Source: Rhodohalobacter barkolensis | Lineage (GTDB): Bacteria; Bacteroidota; Rhodothermia; Balneolales; Balneolaceae | NCBI RefSeq assembly: GCF_002834295.1 | Contig: NZ_PISP01000006.1 | Coordinates: 326,746 to 390,745, forward strand | Reading direction: 5' to 3' | Length of the DNA stretch: 64,000 nucleotides | Part shown: in pieces, positions 10,070 to 19,677 of the stretch | Layout of the letters: each line of letters opens with the position of its first letter | How positions within the stretch are numbered: the first letter of the stretch is position 1 | Notes under the pieces: model-generated | Database searches by the model: none | Seen by the model: only the letters and a program-made list of their open reading frames with translations | Told to the model about the DNA's origin: nothing | Program-made: the position numbers and the translations under genes

Positions 10070-11992
10070 ATGGACACATACAAGCCTGTTCCCGGTCCTC
10101 TTTTAGCAAAAATATCATCTCCCCATGATCTGAAAAAACTGTCTGCCGAACAGCTGCAGGACGTTTGCGATGAGCTCAGAGAATATATCATCGATTCTGT
10201 TTCAGTTTATGGAGGACACTTTGGTGCCAGCTTGGGAGTTGTTGAACTGACAGTGGCTTTGCACTATATCTATAATACACCCAGAGATAAAATTGTATGG
10301 GATGTGGGGCATCAGGCTTATGGCCATAAAATATTAACCGGGCGTCGTGAACAGTTTCACACGAACAGGAAGTATAATGGTCTTTCCGGTTTTCCCAAGC
10401 GATCTGAAAGTGAGTATGATGCATTTGGAGTTGGCCATTCAAGCACATCCATATCTGCGGCATTGGGAATGGCGGTGGCGAGTGATTTAAATCATGCCGA
10501 CAAAAAAGTGGTTGCCGTAATAGGGGATGGCGCCATGACGGGCGGAATGGCTTTTGAAGCTCTGAATAATGCCGGAGCTCAAAATTCTGATATTCTGGTG
10601 ATTTTGAACGACAACAATATGTCAATCGATCCTAACGTAGGTGCCCTGAAAGAGTATCTGGCAGATATTACGACCAGCAAGACGTTTAATAAAATGCGGG
10701 ATGAAATTTATGACCTCTTGGGGCATTTTAAATCGGCCGGTGAGAAGATGCGAAAAGTGGCATCTAAATTGGAGAAGGCTGTAACGGCAGCAATAACACC
10801 GGGGGCACTTTTTCAGGCGCTGGGTTTTAAATATTATGGTCCTGTAGACGGCCACAACGTAGATGCATTGAGAAGGCATTTAGAAGATTTAATAACCGTG
10901 TCCGGTCCAAAATTACTTCATATTGTAACCGTAAAAGGGAAAGGCTTTGCACCGGCAGAGCGAGAGCAAACCAAATGGCACGCTCAAAGTGGTCCATTTG
11001 ATAAGATAACCGGTAAAACACTTTCAAAACCTAAGCCAAAAGAGAACCTTCCTCAAAAATATCAGGATGTTTTTGGAGATGCCCTTGTCGAACTCGCAGA
11101 GGAAAATGAAGAAATTGTAGCGATTACGCCGGCAATGCCAAGTGGTTCCAGTTTGTGGCCGATGATGAATGCGTATCCGGACCGATCCTTTGATGTGGGA
11201 ATTGCAGAACAGCATGCGGTAACTTTTGCAGCAGGACTTGCCACAGAAGGGAAAAAAGCGTTTGCCGCTCTTTACTCAACCTTTTTACAACGGGCATACG
11301 ATCAGGTAATTCATGATGTGGCCATTCAAAAACTACCAGTTGTATTTTGCATAGACCGTGCCGGATTGGTTGGAGCGGATGGCCCAACACATCATGGTTT
11401 GTATGACATTTCATATTTACGGGCGATTCCCAATATGATTGTATCCTCGCCGATGAACGAGCAGGAACTCCGGGATATGATGTATACTGCTTCGAAATAC
11501 AATGAAGCCGCATGGTCTATTCGATATCCTCGCGGAAGGGGAACCGGAATGGAAATCAGAAAGCAATTCCGGGATGTTGAGATTGGAAAAGGGCGAGTGA
11601 TTGAAGAAGGAGATAGCATTGCACTTCTTAGTTTTGGGCCAATTGGTAAATATGTGGTTGAAGCATCCGAAAGATTGAAAGAAGATCAGATCTACATCGG
11701 GCATTTCGATATGCGGTACGCCAAACCATTAGACACCGAACTGATCGATTCGGTCCTTTCCGAGTATGATCACATTGTTACCATAGAAGATGGTACAAAG
11801 TTGGGAGGCTTTGGTTCTGCAGTGGCTGAATATGTTGCAGAAAAAGGCGTTGGGGTATCCGTTAAGATTTTGGGAGTGCCGGATCAGATTGTTGAACACG
11901 GTACACAAAGAGAGTTGCACGATGAAGTTGGAATCGGACCGGAGGGAATTGTTGCTGAAGTGAAAAATCTATTGGGAATTAAGGTTGCATGA
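10070..11992 (+). CDS. dxs: 1-deoxy-D-xylulose-5-phosphate synthase
   Basis: Thiamine-diphosphate enzyme that joins pyruvate and glyceraldehyde 3-phosphate in the first step of the MEP isoprenoid pathway, 640 aa. The ThDP/Mg motif GDGAMTGGMAFEALNNAG continues to NDNNMSI. GASLGVVELTVALHYIYN and WDVGHQAYGHKILTGR are typical N-terminal signatures. The transketolase central domain has DVGIAEQHAVTFAAGLA and DRAGLVGADGPTHHG. The C-terminal transketolase domain is complete. It is co-directional with xseB and queA. Confidence 0.97.
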   Translation: MDTYKPVPGPLLAKISSPHDLKKLSAEQLQDVCDELREYIIDSVSVYGGHFGASLGVVELTVALHYIYNTPRDKIVWDVGHQAYGHKILTGRREQFHTNRKYNGLSGFPKRSESEYDAFGVGHSSTSISAALGMAVASDLNHADKKVVAVIGDGAMTGGMAFEALNNAGAQNSDILVILNDNNMSIDPNVGALKEYLADITTSKTFNKMRDEIYDLLGHFKSAGEKMRKVASKLEKAVTAAITPGALFQALGFKYYGPVDGHNVDALRRHLEDLITVSGPKLLHIVTVKGKGFAPAEREQTKWHAQSGPFDKITGKTLSKPKPKENLPQKYQDVFGDALVELAEENEEIVAITPAMPSGSSLWPMMNAYPDRSFDVGIAEQHAVTFAAGLATEGKKAFAALYSTFLQRAYDQVIHDVAIQKLPVVFCIDRAGLVGADGPTHHGLYDISYLRAIPNMIVSSPMNEQELRDMMYTASKYNEAAWSIRYPRGRGTGMEIRKQFRDVEIGKGRVIEEGDSIALLSFGPIGKYVVEASERLKEDQIYIGHFDMRYAKPLDTELIDSVLSEYDHIVTIEDGTKLGGFGSAVAEYVAEKGVGVSVKILGVPDQIVEHGTQRELHDEVGIGPEGIVAEVKNLLGIKVA

Positions 11993-12050
11993 CCTGAAAT
12001 TCTTATCTTTGATGTTGAAATTAAAACCTATCAGATAAAGAACAACATCC

Positions 12051-13052
12051 TTGTCTTATACACTCGACGACTTTGATTATCACCTCCCGGAAGAACTGAT
12101 TGCTCAAAAACCTGCTACTCCAAGAGATCACTCCAGATTATTAGTCTACGACAGAGAAACCGGGACTATCAGGGACGACTATTTTTATAATATCGGTGAC
12201 TATCTGCCCGTCAACACATCGCTGGTTGTAAATAACAGCAAGGTAGAGAAGTGCCGGTTGTTGTTCAATGAGGATAAAGTAGAGATTTTTGTCACAAAGG
12301 CGGTAAATGATCGTGTAGTGGAAGCGATGGTTCGGCCGGGTAAAAAATTCAAACCGGGAAAAACAGTTGACCTTGCGGACGGGCTAACCGCGAAAACCCT
12401 GAACATTGCAGAAGATGGCATTCGTACAATTGAATTAAGCCGGTCTTTGGATGACGAGATTACGGAAAAGTATAAACACACACCGTTTCCTCCCTACATA
12501 GAGCGGGATGAGTCTCTGGCAGATCGATATCAAACGGTATATGCAAAAGATGAGGGAAGTAAAGCCGCTCCAACTGCTGGTCTGCATTTTACGCCGGATC
12601 TTCTGGAGAAATTGGAAAAGCAGGGGATAGAGAAGAAAGAGGTGACACTACATGTTGGACTGGGCACATTTGCGCCTGTAAAAGCGGATAAGATAGAAGA
12701 TCACATTATGCACAGCGAGTGGTTTCAAATATCCCAAAAACAGGCTGATGAGCTAAATCGATCTAAAAGTATTACAGCAGTGGGCACAACAAGTGTGCGG
12801 GTATTGGAATCGGCACAAAAAATAGAAGGGAAATTTGTTGCCGGTTCCGGAGAAACGGATATATTTATTACTCCGGGATATTCATTTAAATCCGTTGACC
12901 ATCTGATTACGAACTTTCACCTTCCAAAAAGTACCCTTTTAATGCTGATTTCTGCTTTTATCGGCATGGATGAAACCAAAAGAATTTACCAGCATGCCAT
13001 TCGTGAAAAGTATCGGTTCTATTCGTTTGGCGATGCAATGTTGCTACTCTAA
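12051..13052 (+). CDS. queA: tRNA preQ1(34) S-adenosylmethionine ribosyltransferase-isomerase
   Basis: Transfers and isomerises the ribosyl group of SAM onto preQ1 at tRNA position 34 in queuosine synthesis; 333 aa. Family motifs are FDYHLPEELIAQKP, PRDHSRLLVYDR, AAPTAGLHFTPDLL and THVGLGTF-like LHVGLGTFAPV, with the C-terminal ITNFHLPKSTLLMLISAFIG. The start appears to be TTG at 12051. An in-frame TAA lies 13-15 bp upstream and the next in-frame ATG is well inside conserved sequence, so a non-ATG start is required. Its stop is directly back-to-back with the stop of the opposing small gene. Confidence 0.95.
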   Translation: MSYTLDDFDYHLPEELIAQKPATPRDHSRLLVYDRETGTIRDDYFYNIGDYLPVNTSLVVNNSKVEKCRLLFNEDKVEIFVTKAVNDRVVEAMVRPGKKFKPGKTVDLADGLTAKTLNIAEDGIRTIELSRSLDDEITEKYKHTPFPPYIERDESLADRYQTVYAKDEGSKAAPTAGLHFTPDLLEKLEKQGIEKKEVTLHVGLGTFAPVKADKIEDHIMHSEWFQISQKQADELNRSKSITAVGTTSVRVLESAQKIEGKFVAGSGETDIFITPGYSFKSVDHLITNFHLPKSTLLMLISAFIGMDETKRIYQHAIREKYRFYSFGDAMLLL

Positions 13053-13280
13053 TTAAGCGTTGTCACTGTCTCCGGACTCCTCTTCATACTGGGCTTTATA
13101 ACCGTTTTTGATTTTTTGATTCATGTGCCGCTTATAGTTCTCATATTCATACTTTCGTACGGTAAATTCTGAGTGATAGGTGCCGTCGTTACAGTCTACG
13201 TTGAATTTATTGGGATCATCTGTTTCTGAAATGATCACCTGAATGTTGCCCAGTTTATAGGAATCTACTTCTTTACTCAT
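13053..13280 (-). CDS. small hypothetical protein
   Basis: A 75-aa charged protein (MSKEVDSYKLGNIQVIISE...) with no signal peptide, membrane segment or recognised domain. It has an acidic tail (EEESGDSDNA) and two Tyr/Lys-rich stretches. Its stop codon is adjacent to the queA stop in a TAATTA sequence, so the two genes are tightly convergent. Codon use looks normal for the window. Function unknown. Confidence 0.6.
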   Translation of the reverse strand: MSKEVDSYKLGNIQVIISETDDPNKFNVDCNDGTYHSEFTVRKYEYENYKRHMNQKIKNGYKAQYEEESGDSDNA

Positions 13281-13571
13281 GTTTAAAAAGCTGTGATCTA
13301 ATTATTAGTCCAATTGTAGGATGTTCTAAAGTGATTTTAAGAGTGAAAGGTAAACAAATTATCAGACGGGTTTATTCCACATGTACCGTTCAATCATACC
13401 TTTTAGCATTGAGTTATAGTTGCCTTTCAAAAATCCCATTTCTTGTGACTTCAAATGCCAAATAATCCGGAAAATTATTTGATAGTCTAGCTAACGCGTT
13501 CACGCATATAGATATAGATAGCATTAATCATGCTAATTGATTTAATAATTTAAACTTAAACAAGGATAAAC
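13281..13571. other. AT-rich intergenic region
   Basis: No convincing gene. On the minus strand a reading frame ending near 13360 encodes about 40 residues finishing MIERYMWNKPV, with several in-frame ATGs. It could be a tiny gene or a remnant. Nothing else was recognised. Confidence 0.4.
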
Positions 13572-14201
13572 ATGAAACTTATAAGTTTCTGTCTTACCAT
13601 ACTATTCACCTTCATATGTTTAACGGATTTAAAAGCACAGCAGGATGAGGGGTTGCATTTTGAATTATCATTTAATCAGAATGACTATAAAATGTTGCAG
13701 GAGAGAGCCGGTGAAAAGGGCGTTTCAGCCGATGATTTTGCACGCTGGATCGGTAGTAATGGTCGTTTTATCATCCTGAAACCCGGTGAAGATTTGGGTG
13801 AACTGCCTCAAAGCGCAAGATTAACGGTATTTGCATTGGATGAACGGGGTTCCATTGTTGGAGAACACGGCATGAGAATACGAACAGCAGAGAGATCCAC
13901 TGATTTAGGAAGATTGATGAATATCAGTGAACTGGGGCAAATATTTGAGCGTCTATTTCCCGATGCCAACTTTTTTCCTGATGCTAACTTTTTCCCAGAC
14001 TCTCACTTTTTTCCTGACACCCTTTTTAACACAATGGACGAAGTGACAAAGGTTGTTGCAGAAGCCGGCAGGAAGGTTTCAACTTCTGAAGCTGTAAGTT
14101 TTGTACTTACTGTTACACCTGATGGCGACCGCTTTGAAGTCCCTGCAAAACCCGGATATGTGCTTTTTGCCGGTCATTTGATTGGGCCCAATCGATTATA
14201 A
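13572..14201 (+). CDS. secreted protein with FFPDxx hexapeptide repeats
   Basis: A 209-aa protein with a Sec signal peptide (hydrophobic to about residue 20, cleavage after LKA in DLKAQQ). The body is not a recognised domain. Residues 129-152 are four tandem hexapeptides: FPDANF, FPDANF, FPDSHF and FPDTLF. At the DNA level these are four 18-bp units (13956-14027), so they probably arose by slippage. A strong terminator follows, so it is probably monocistronic. It is likely periplasmic or exported, with unknown role. Confidence 0.7.
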   Translation: MKLISFCLTILFTFICLTDLKAQQDEGLHFELSFNQNDYKMLQERAGEKGVSADDFARWIGSNGRFIILKPGEDLGELPQSARLTVFALDERGSIVGEHGMRIRTAERSTDLGRLMNISELGQIFERLFPDANFFPDANFFPDSHFFPDTLFNTMDEVTKVVAEAGRKVSTSEAVSFVLTVTPDGDRFEVPAKPGYVLFAGHLIGPNRL

Positions 14202-14254
14202 CTAGATAATATATCGCCCTAAATTATGCTGAAAGAAATAGGGTGTTATTTATG

Positions 14255-14289
14255 TAAGCCGAAGGAGAACTTCTTCTTCGGCTTTTTTT
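14255..14289 (+). terminator. intrinsic terminator
   Basis: AAGCCGAAG and CTTCGGCTT form a 9-bp stem around GAGAACTTCTT, followed by seven T. It ends the transcript of the FFPDxx gene. Confidence 0.85.
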
Positions 14290-14507
14290 GTCTTGAATGG
14301 TGAAAGCATCTTTAGTTCATATTGATTTTACTTTTTGGCCCGGATGATATCAGTTAAATGGTTACACTGAGGGCACCCATTAGGTTTATTTCATTGTCAT
14401 AAATTTTAAAAATTATAGATTGCTTATTGAGGCTAACGAGAATGCTTTTGAATTTAAATCGCTGAAAATAAGTTTTAATACCAGACTTCAACCAAAATCA
14501 AACGACT
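14290..14507. other. intergenic region without recognised content
   Basis: Together with the terminator this makes a 306-bp gap. It is AT-rich. No ORF, hairpin or clear TAnnTTTG promoter was recognised, although it must hold the promoter of the lipoprotein gene at 14508. Confidence 0.4.
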
Positions 14508-15089
14508 ATGATGAGATATATCAACGTTTTATCGGCACTAGTACTATTTTTATCTGCTTGTGGAGGCAATAGTGAAGATCAAACTGATTTAACGCCAGAT
14601 TTACCTTCAGATACACCTCAGGAAGCATTTTTTGCAAATCTGTTTTCTCTTTGCGGTGAAACTTTTATTGGAGAATCAACATTCCCGGATGACCCGGATC
14701 ACGATCTTGTCGATACAGAATTAAGAGCAACCGTTGAAACCTGCACGGAAGAGCAGATCAAAGTAGATTTTCTGCGTGATGGCGATACATGGCACGCAAC
14801 GTGGGTTCTGGAAAAACGTGAAGACGGACTGCATCTATCACACGATCACATTGGCGATAAAGAGTATGAAGAGGGGGAAGAACCAGAGACCGGATATGGT
14901 GGCTATGCTGATGAAAGCGGAAATGAGTATCAACAATATTTTCCTGCTGATGATTATACAGCAGAAATTTTACCTGAAGCTGCTACCAACGTTTGGATGA
15001 TGGAGTATGATCCGGAAGAGGAAACATTTGTGTACGCTTTGGAGAGAAATGAGGAGCCGAGATTCCGAGCAGTTTTAACAAAGCAGTAA
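14508..15089 (+). CDS. acidic lipoprotein of unknown function
   Basis: A 193-aa protein with a lipoprotein signal: hydrophobic core then LSACGG, so Cys is near residue 18. The mature part is strongly acidic (EEGEEPETGYGGY, DDPDHDLVDTE) with no recognised catalytic motif. Two in-frame Met codons open the frame, so the start may be 14508 or 14511. It converges on the large barrel protein and shares a possible bidirectional terminator with it. It is likely anchored in a membrane facing the periplasm. Confidence 0.75.
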   Translation: MMRYINVLSALVLFLSACGGNSEDQTDLTPDLPSDTPQEAFFANLFSLCGETFIGESTFPDDPDHDLVDTELRATVETCTEEQIKVDFLRDGDTWHATWVLEKREDGLHLSHDHIGDKEYEEGEEPETGYGGYADESGNEYQQYFPADDYTAEILPEAATNVWMMEYDPEEETFVYALERNEEPRFRAVLTKQ

Positions 15090-15096
15090 GCGCATT

Positions 15097-15133
15097 AAAA
15101 AAGGAGGGTTTAATAATGAACTCTCTTTCTTTT
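15097..15133. terminator. possible bidirectional terminator
   Basis: An A-run, GGAGGGTT, a short loop, AACTCTCT and a T-rich run lie between two convergent genes. Stem pairing needs a G-T wobble, so it is weaker than the other terminators in the window. Confidence 0.4.
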
Positions 15134-18041
15134 AAAATCCACCTATATAATAGGTTACTTCATTTCTTGTCGGTTCCCAGCCAATGGAAATACCGATATC
15201 TATGGCCATGTTACTGAGCCGAAACCTTGACCGGATACCTGCACCGTACACCGATCGGCTTGCGTCTACTAAGTTTTGCTGATCCAAATCCGCTACTGTC
15301 TGAGAAAATAGAACGAGATAGATATTTGAAAGATAAACAGGCAGCAGAAGCCCACCATCGTCTGGATAAACGATTGGAATAGTGTAACGGGTATCGAAAA
15401 TGCCGGTATTATTAGTAGCACGCAGGGGCAGTTCAGAAAAGCTATCGGAGTAAAGGGATGAGGTGTTGAAAACCCGATCATCGGTTTGAGTAATTACCTG
15501 ACCCGACAGGCGTAAAGATTGGTTGAACTTAGCTAAAGGAGAAATGTAGGTCGAGATGTAACCCCTGAATCCTTTTCTGTCCGTTAAATTAGCATCAATC
15601 GTAAATTGGTCGGATTGAATATTCAAATCTGTTCGGTTCAACCCATAGCGCAACTCTGTAAAAAACACCCACCCCGAATTGGGCTGTACATCTCTGGTAA
15701 ACTGACGCAGGTTATAGTTAAAAACGGTTCTTAAACCTAACGTGTGGCGTGTTCCGAATTCTGAATAGGATTGAGATGTATTGTCCGGATTGAGAAATTT
15801 TAACTGATTTATAAAATATTGAGGTTCAATCAACAGAGAAGAGAACCGGGCGTTCCGTTCAAGGTAATATCGGAAAGGTACTTTAAGTGAAACGCCTCGT
15901 GATTGTTGCAGTAAAGTGGCATTGAATTCCTGATCATTCTGGGTCACCTGAAATGAAATGAGTGAAGGATCATTAAAAATATTGAATCTGAAACCGGGAA
16001 AGAATCCTTTGTAGTTGTATTCCAGATCGTACCAGAACCGATCCAGGTAGTGAGATAACTCGAACTCATATCGCTGACTATTCAATTGATCCACGCTTTC
16101 AAAGTTTAGGCTGAAACGGTCAAAACCATTCTGCCTCTCAAAACCGGGTATCCATAGTCTTGGTTTTAACCATCCTAAACCTGTTTGATAACGTTTAAAC
16201 TCCCATGAAGAAGAATCCGGCTGATTGTCTCGGTTCATGAGTGGACGTTTCAGCCGTTCCGTTATTTGAGGGGTTGATTTATAAGATGTACGTGGAAGGT
16301 TCAATTTCTCCGCATCTTCAAGATCAAGTAGCTGTAGGATTTGTTCATTTTGCTGCTGACTCACAAATGCAAGCCTTGATCCGTCGGGGGAGTAAGAGGG
16401 TTCAAAGCTATTGTAAATACCGTGAGTAATCTGGCTGACTTGGTCTTCGCCAACATGGTATTCATAAATATTCATGGCTCCATCATCATCCGAAACTAAC
16501 AACAATCGGTTGCCATCGGGATGCCAGCTCAGGTCAAATATGGATCCGTTTTCAAAAACGATGTCCGGTTCTCCGGTTAGAACAGATTCTTGTTCAAGAA
16601 GAGATTCAAACCAAACCGCCTGAATACTGTTTATTTTACCAATAAGAGCAACGTTGCCGGAATCATTTGGAAAAGGAGAAGCCTGGATGATTGAGCTGTT
16701 GTCCGGTTTTGAAAACTTTTTGATGATTTCGCCATTTCCGGAATCTAAAAGAACAAGGTTTTGAGTGTGTGCATCTGATTGAAGGGCATAAAGCTGACCT
16801 GCATGCTCAACCGGAGAAAACAAGCGTTGTTCCTTTGTGATTCGATATGGTTTTCCGGTTCGGAGGTTGAGTTGATAAAGATCTCCGCGAAACACATTGT
16901 CATATCTTGAATCTGAATGGTACCGGCTAAAATGAATAGATGTGGAATCTTCTGAGAAATTGTAAATAAGATCTTCTGTGATTACAACTTCGGTCAACAA
17001 ATCTGATTGTTCAGATTCAATATCGTAGAGGTAAAAACCTGACGGTTTATTGCAAAACCGGCTATAGAATATCAGAGTGTTATTGTCCGTCCAAAGAGGC
17101 CTGTTTGCGCGCCGACACTCTCCACTTAAGGGAAGCTGAATTCCGGGAGCATTTGAAAAGTCCCGGGTGGATTCAGTTTTTCTATCCTGCTCGTCGGAAC
17201 TCATTTCATCAGAAAACTCCCGATATAGTGAAGCCGGCCATTCACCGGTTTGGGTTCTCAAAGCAAATCCATATCCTAAAAATGGGTATTTATAATGGAA
17301 CTGAATAGAATTTTTGGCCGTCTCCACACCATATTTATTCTGAAGCCAGTGCATAAATTGGTAGCCGCCAATATAATGCCTGTTAAAGGGGAGTGAATAA
17401 TCTGTAGTGTGTAATAACTGTCCCATCGACCACTCTTCAGAAGTATCCAGCAAGCTGTTAAATTGATGGTTGAAAAAGGGATAGTTTCCACGGCCTGATC
17501 CCGGGATTGAGCCATGGCTTTCATATTCAACGGCAATTCCTTCATGTAAACCAAGAGGTGCTGCAGAGTGAACGGATCGTCTTACATCAGGCGAAAATAG
17601 GCCTAATAATCTTGTCATCGCCGGTGGGTTCACGCTAAAATGCAGGGCATGAACCAACTCGTGAGGTAAAACAGACTCAAGCCAGTCTCCCGATTGTGGA
17701 CTTAAGGCTTTTCCCCGAATTGGAGAGAGTTCAACTTCCGACCTGAAGTTAATAGGGGTTACAAATCCATTTGATCGATCATTTTGTGGATTTAAAATGA
17801 AAGGAAATTTTTTGAGTTCTCCTCCAAACAGGTTTTGAATATCTCCATATTCCGCTTCCAGGATAGAGAGAGACCGAATGGCTTCTTCTCTGTATTGAGC
17901 GGGATAGATGACCCTGAACTGTTCAGATTGTATTTCCTGCCAGTCCAATCCGGGCAGGCGGTATTGTGTGGAATAGATCTGGGCAGAAACATCCTGGATC
18001 AATAACCCTAAAAAGAGAAGGAAAAGAGAATATAATTTCAT
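15132..18041 (-). CDS. zinc-peptidase-like / beta-propeller / outer-membrane barrel protein
   Basis: A 969-aa envelope protein taken from the ATG at 18041 (MKLYSLFLLFLG...), which gives a clean Sec signal peptide; an upstream in-frame start would add ten residues in front of it. The N-terminal third carries a gluzincin-like site: HELVH at about 127-131 and a second-half HEG motif with Glu near 167. The middle contains TolB/WD40-like blades (SWHPDGNRLLLVS, SYSPDGSRLAFVS). The C-terminal third alternates polar and aromatic residues like a beta-barrel and ends in Phe (YYIGGF), the usual outer-membrane insertion signal. Each part is known singly or in pairs in Bacteroidota proteins. The substrate is unknown. 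Confidence 0.75.
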   Translation of the reverse strand: MKLYSLFLLFLGLLIQDVSAQIYSTQYRLPGLDWQEIQSEQFRVIYPAQYREEAIRSLSILEAEYGDIQNLFGGELKKFPFILNPQNDRSNGFVTPINFRSEVELSPIRGKALSPQSGDWLESVLPHELVHALHFSVNPPAMTRLLGLFSPDVRRSVHSAAPLGLHEGIAVEYESHGSIPGSGRGNYPFFNHQFNSLLDTSEEWSMGQLLHTTDYSLPFNRHYIGGYQFMHWLQNKYGVETAKNSIQFHYKYPFLGYGFALRTQTGEWPASLYREFSDEMSSDEQDRKTESTRDFSNAPGIQLPLSGECRRANRPLWTDNNTLIFYSRFCNKPSGFYLYDIESEQSDLLTEVVITEDLIYNFSEDSTSIHFSRYHSDSRYDNVFRGDLYQLNLRTGKPYRITKEQRLFSPVEHAGQLYALQSDAHTQNLVLLDSGNGEIIKKFSKPDNSSIIQASPFPNDSGNVALIGKINSIQAVWFESLLEQESVLTGEPDIVFENGSIFDLSWHPDGNRLLLVSDDDGAMNIYEYHVGEDQVSQITHGIYNSFEPSYSPDGSRLAFVSQQQNEQILQLLDLEDAEKLNLPRTSYKSTPQITERLKRPLMNRDNQPDSSSWEFKRYQTGLGWLKPRLWIPGFERQNGFDRFSLNFESVDQLNSQRYEFELSHYLDRFWYDLEYNYKGFFPGFRFNIFNDPSLISFQVTQNDQEFNATLLQQSRGVSLKVPFRYYLERNARFSSLLIEPQYFINQLKFLNPDNTSQSYSEFGTRHTLGLRTVFNYNLRQFTRDVQPNSGWVFFTELRYGLNRTDLNIQSDQFTIDANLTDRKGFRGYISTYISPLAKFNQSLRLSGQVITQTDDRVFNTSSLYSDSFSELPLRATNNTGIFDTRYTIPIVYPDDGGLLLPVYLSNIYLVLFSQTVADLDQQNLVDASRSVYGAGIRSRFRLSNMAIDIGISIGWEPTRNEVTYYIGGF

Positions 18042-18256
18042 GACAGTCTTGGTTGAGGGTGTAAATATCACAACATTCTGATTGAATACAAACAGATTTA
18101 ATGCAAAGAAGAGATATTCTGTAGTTAACTTGGTATAAAGGCATTGAGTGAAATTTGTATCCGCATAAGAGCGATAGTGGAACCTTTATATTCAAATTTT
18201 TTTTATGTTTTTATAAGAGTCGTAACAAATAACCTAAAGTAATAGACGAGGTTAGG

Positions 18257-19384
18257 ATGGTAAGTGAAAATGAAATCAATAAACTGGTAAACAGAAAAGG
18301 GAGTGATTTGGTAACAATCACCCTGCCAACTCATAAAACCGGAGAAGAGTCCAAACAGGACCCAATTCGATTAAAAAATTTGTTGACTGAAGCCGTTTCT
18401 ATTTTGAAAGAGAACGGTAAAAAAGAGTCTGATGCTGAACAGTATTTGAAATCGGCATTTGACCTGCTTGATAAACCGATGTTTTGGTCACACGCAGATA
18501 AAAGTTTGGCCATTTATATAACAGAGGGTGAGACCGATATTTTTAAACTGCCATATAAAGTGGATAGTGAGGTGTATGTAAACGACCATCACTTGATTAC
18601 ACCGCTGCTTCCTATGTTAAGTATGGATGGCACGTTCTGTGTAGTTGCGGTTAGTCGCCAGGACGCTAAACTACTGAAGTGCACCCGGGATGACGTAGAA
18701 GATATAACGCCTGCGGATGTTTCGGTTTCTGTTGCAGACTATCTTGAAGTTGACCAGGAAAAACAACTTCAATACCACACAGGATCCAAATCTCAAGAAG
18801 CCATGTATTTTGGTCACGGGGCAAGTGAGGAGGACAAAAAAGTTATTGTAGAGCAGTACTTGCGTGAATTTGAAAAAGAGGTTACAAAAGTAATGCGAGA
18901 AAGAAATGACCCGCTCGTGGCTATGGGACTGAAGGATAACCTATCCCTCTATAAAAAAGTGAATAATTACGGCAGGTTAGTTGATGATGCAGTAGAGTTC
19001 AATCCGGATGAGCTGTCAGATCAGGAAATTAAAGATAAAGGATGGAATGTAATTCAGAAGCATTTTCTAAAAGATATGTACAATTCACTTGAGAAATTTT
19101 CTGAAAAAACAGAAGGCAAGGTATCCAACAATTTGGGCGACATTGTGGAGGCTACTATTCAGGGCCGATCCCACACTATTTTTATCTCAAAAGATGAAAA
19201 GAAATGGGGCGTGTTTGATGAAGCTGAACAAACTGTTCATTACAGCAGTAAACCCAAAAATGGAGACATTGAACTGCTGAACTGGCTTTCTATTACTGGC
19301 AGAAAAACCGGAAGCAACGTTTATATGCTGGAAAAAGAAGAGATGCCTATGCACTCTACTGTAGCAGCTGAGTTCAGATTTTAA
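18257..19384 (+). CDS. baeRF-type (bacterial eRF1-like) protein
   Basis: A 375-aa soluble protein. The opening SDLVTITLPTHKTGEESKQD and the C-terminal AEQTVHYSSKPKNGDIELLNW segment match my recollection of the bacterial archaeo-eukaryotic release factor families (baeRF), proposed to act on ribosomes or in translation stress. No GGQ-like peptide-release motif was found. It is monocistronic, with a strong terminator after it. The biochemical role is not established. Confidence 0.65.
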   Translation: MVSENEINKLVNRKGSDLVTITLPTHKTGEESKQDPIRLKNLLTEAVSILKENGKKESDAEQYLKSAFDLLDKPMFWSHADKSLAIYITEGETDIFKLPYKVDSEVYVNDHHLITPLLPMLSMDGTFCVVAVSRQDAKLLKCTRDDVEDITPADVSVSVADYLEVDQEKQLQYHTGSKSQEAMYFGHGASEEDKKVIVEQYLREFEKEVTKVMRERNDPLVAMGLKDNLSLYKKVNNYGRLVDDAVEFNPDELSDQEIKDKGWNVIQKHFLKDMYNSLEKFSEKTEGKVSNNLGDIVEATIQGRSHTIFISKDEKKWGVFDEAEQTVHYSSKPKNGDIELLNWLSITGRKTGSNVYMLEKEEMPMHSTVAAEFRF

Positions 19385-19404
19385 GTGAGTCAGTATTTTA
19401 AATT

Positions 19405-19441
19405 CAAGCGGTGTCTGAAAAGTCGGATACCGCTTTTTTTA
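19405..19441 (+). terminator. intrinsic terminator
   Basis: AAGCGGTGTC pairs with GATACCGCTT (one G-T wobble), then seven T. It ends the baeRF transcript. Confidence 0.85.
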
Positions 19442-19677
19442 TGTCTATAAAAGAGAGAGTTATTCAGTGTTATTCTGAGTGGAGCTAAAAACAGAGGGGG
19501 ATATCCTGAGGAAAATCATAGATTTTCAGGCATCAAAAAAGCTTAAGGTCATGTAGCCCCTTACCATAAGTATATTTAAAAAGTTGTTTCAGAATCGGTT
19601 CTGATTTCAAAGAGTGCAATGAATTGATTACTATAGTGGCAATCTTTGCCATAATTAATCAAATTCAAATGTATCGA

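Noticed and set aside
13956..14027. 18-bp tandem repeats considered as a CRISPR array or intergenic satellite
   Set aside because: The units have no spacers and are in frame, encoding FPDxxF hexapeptides within a secreted-protein gene.
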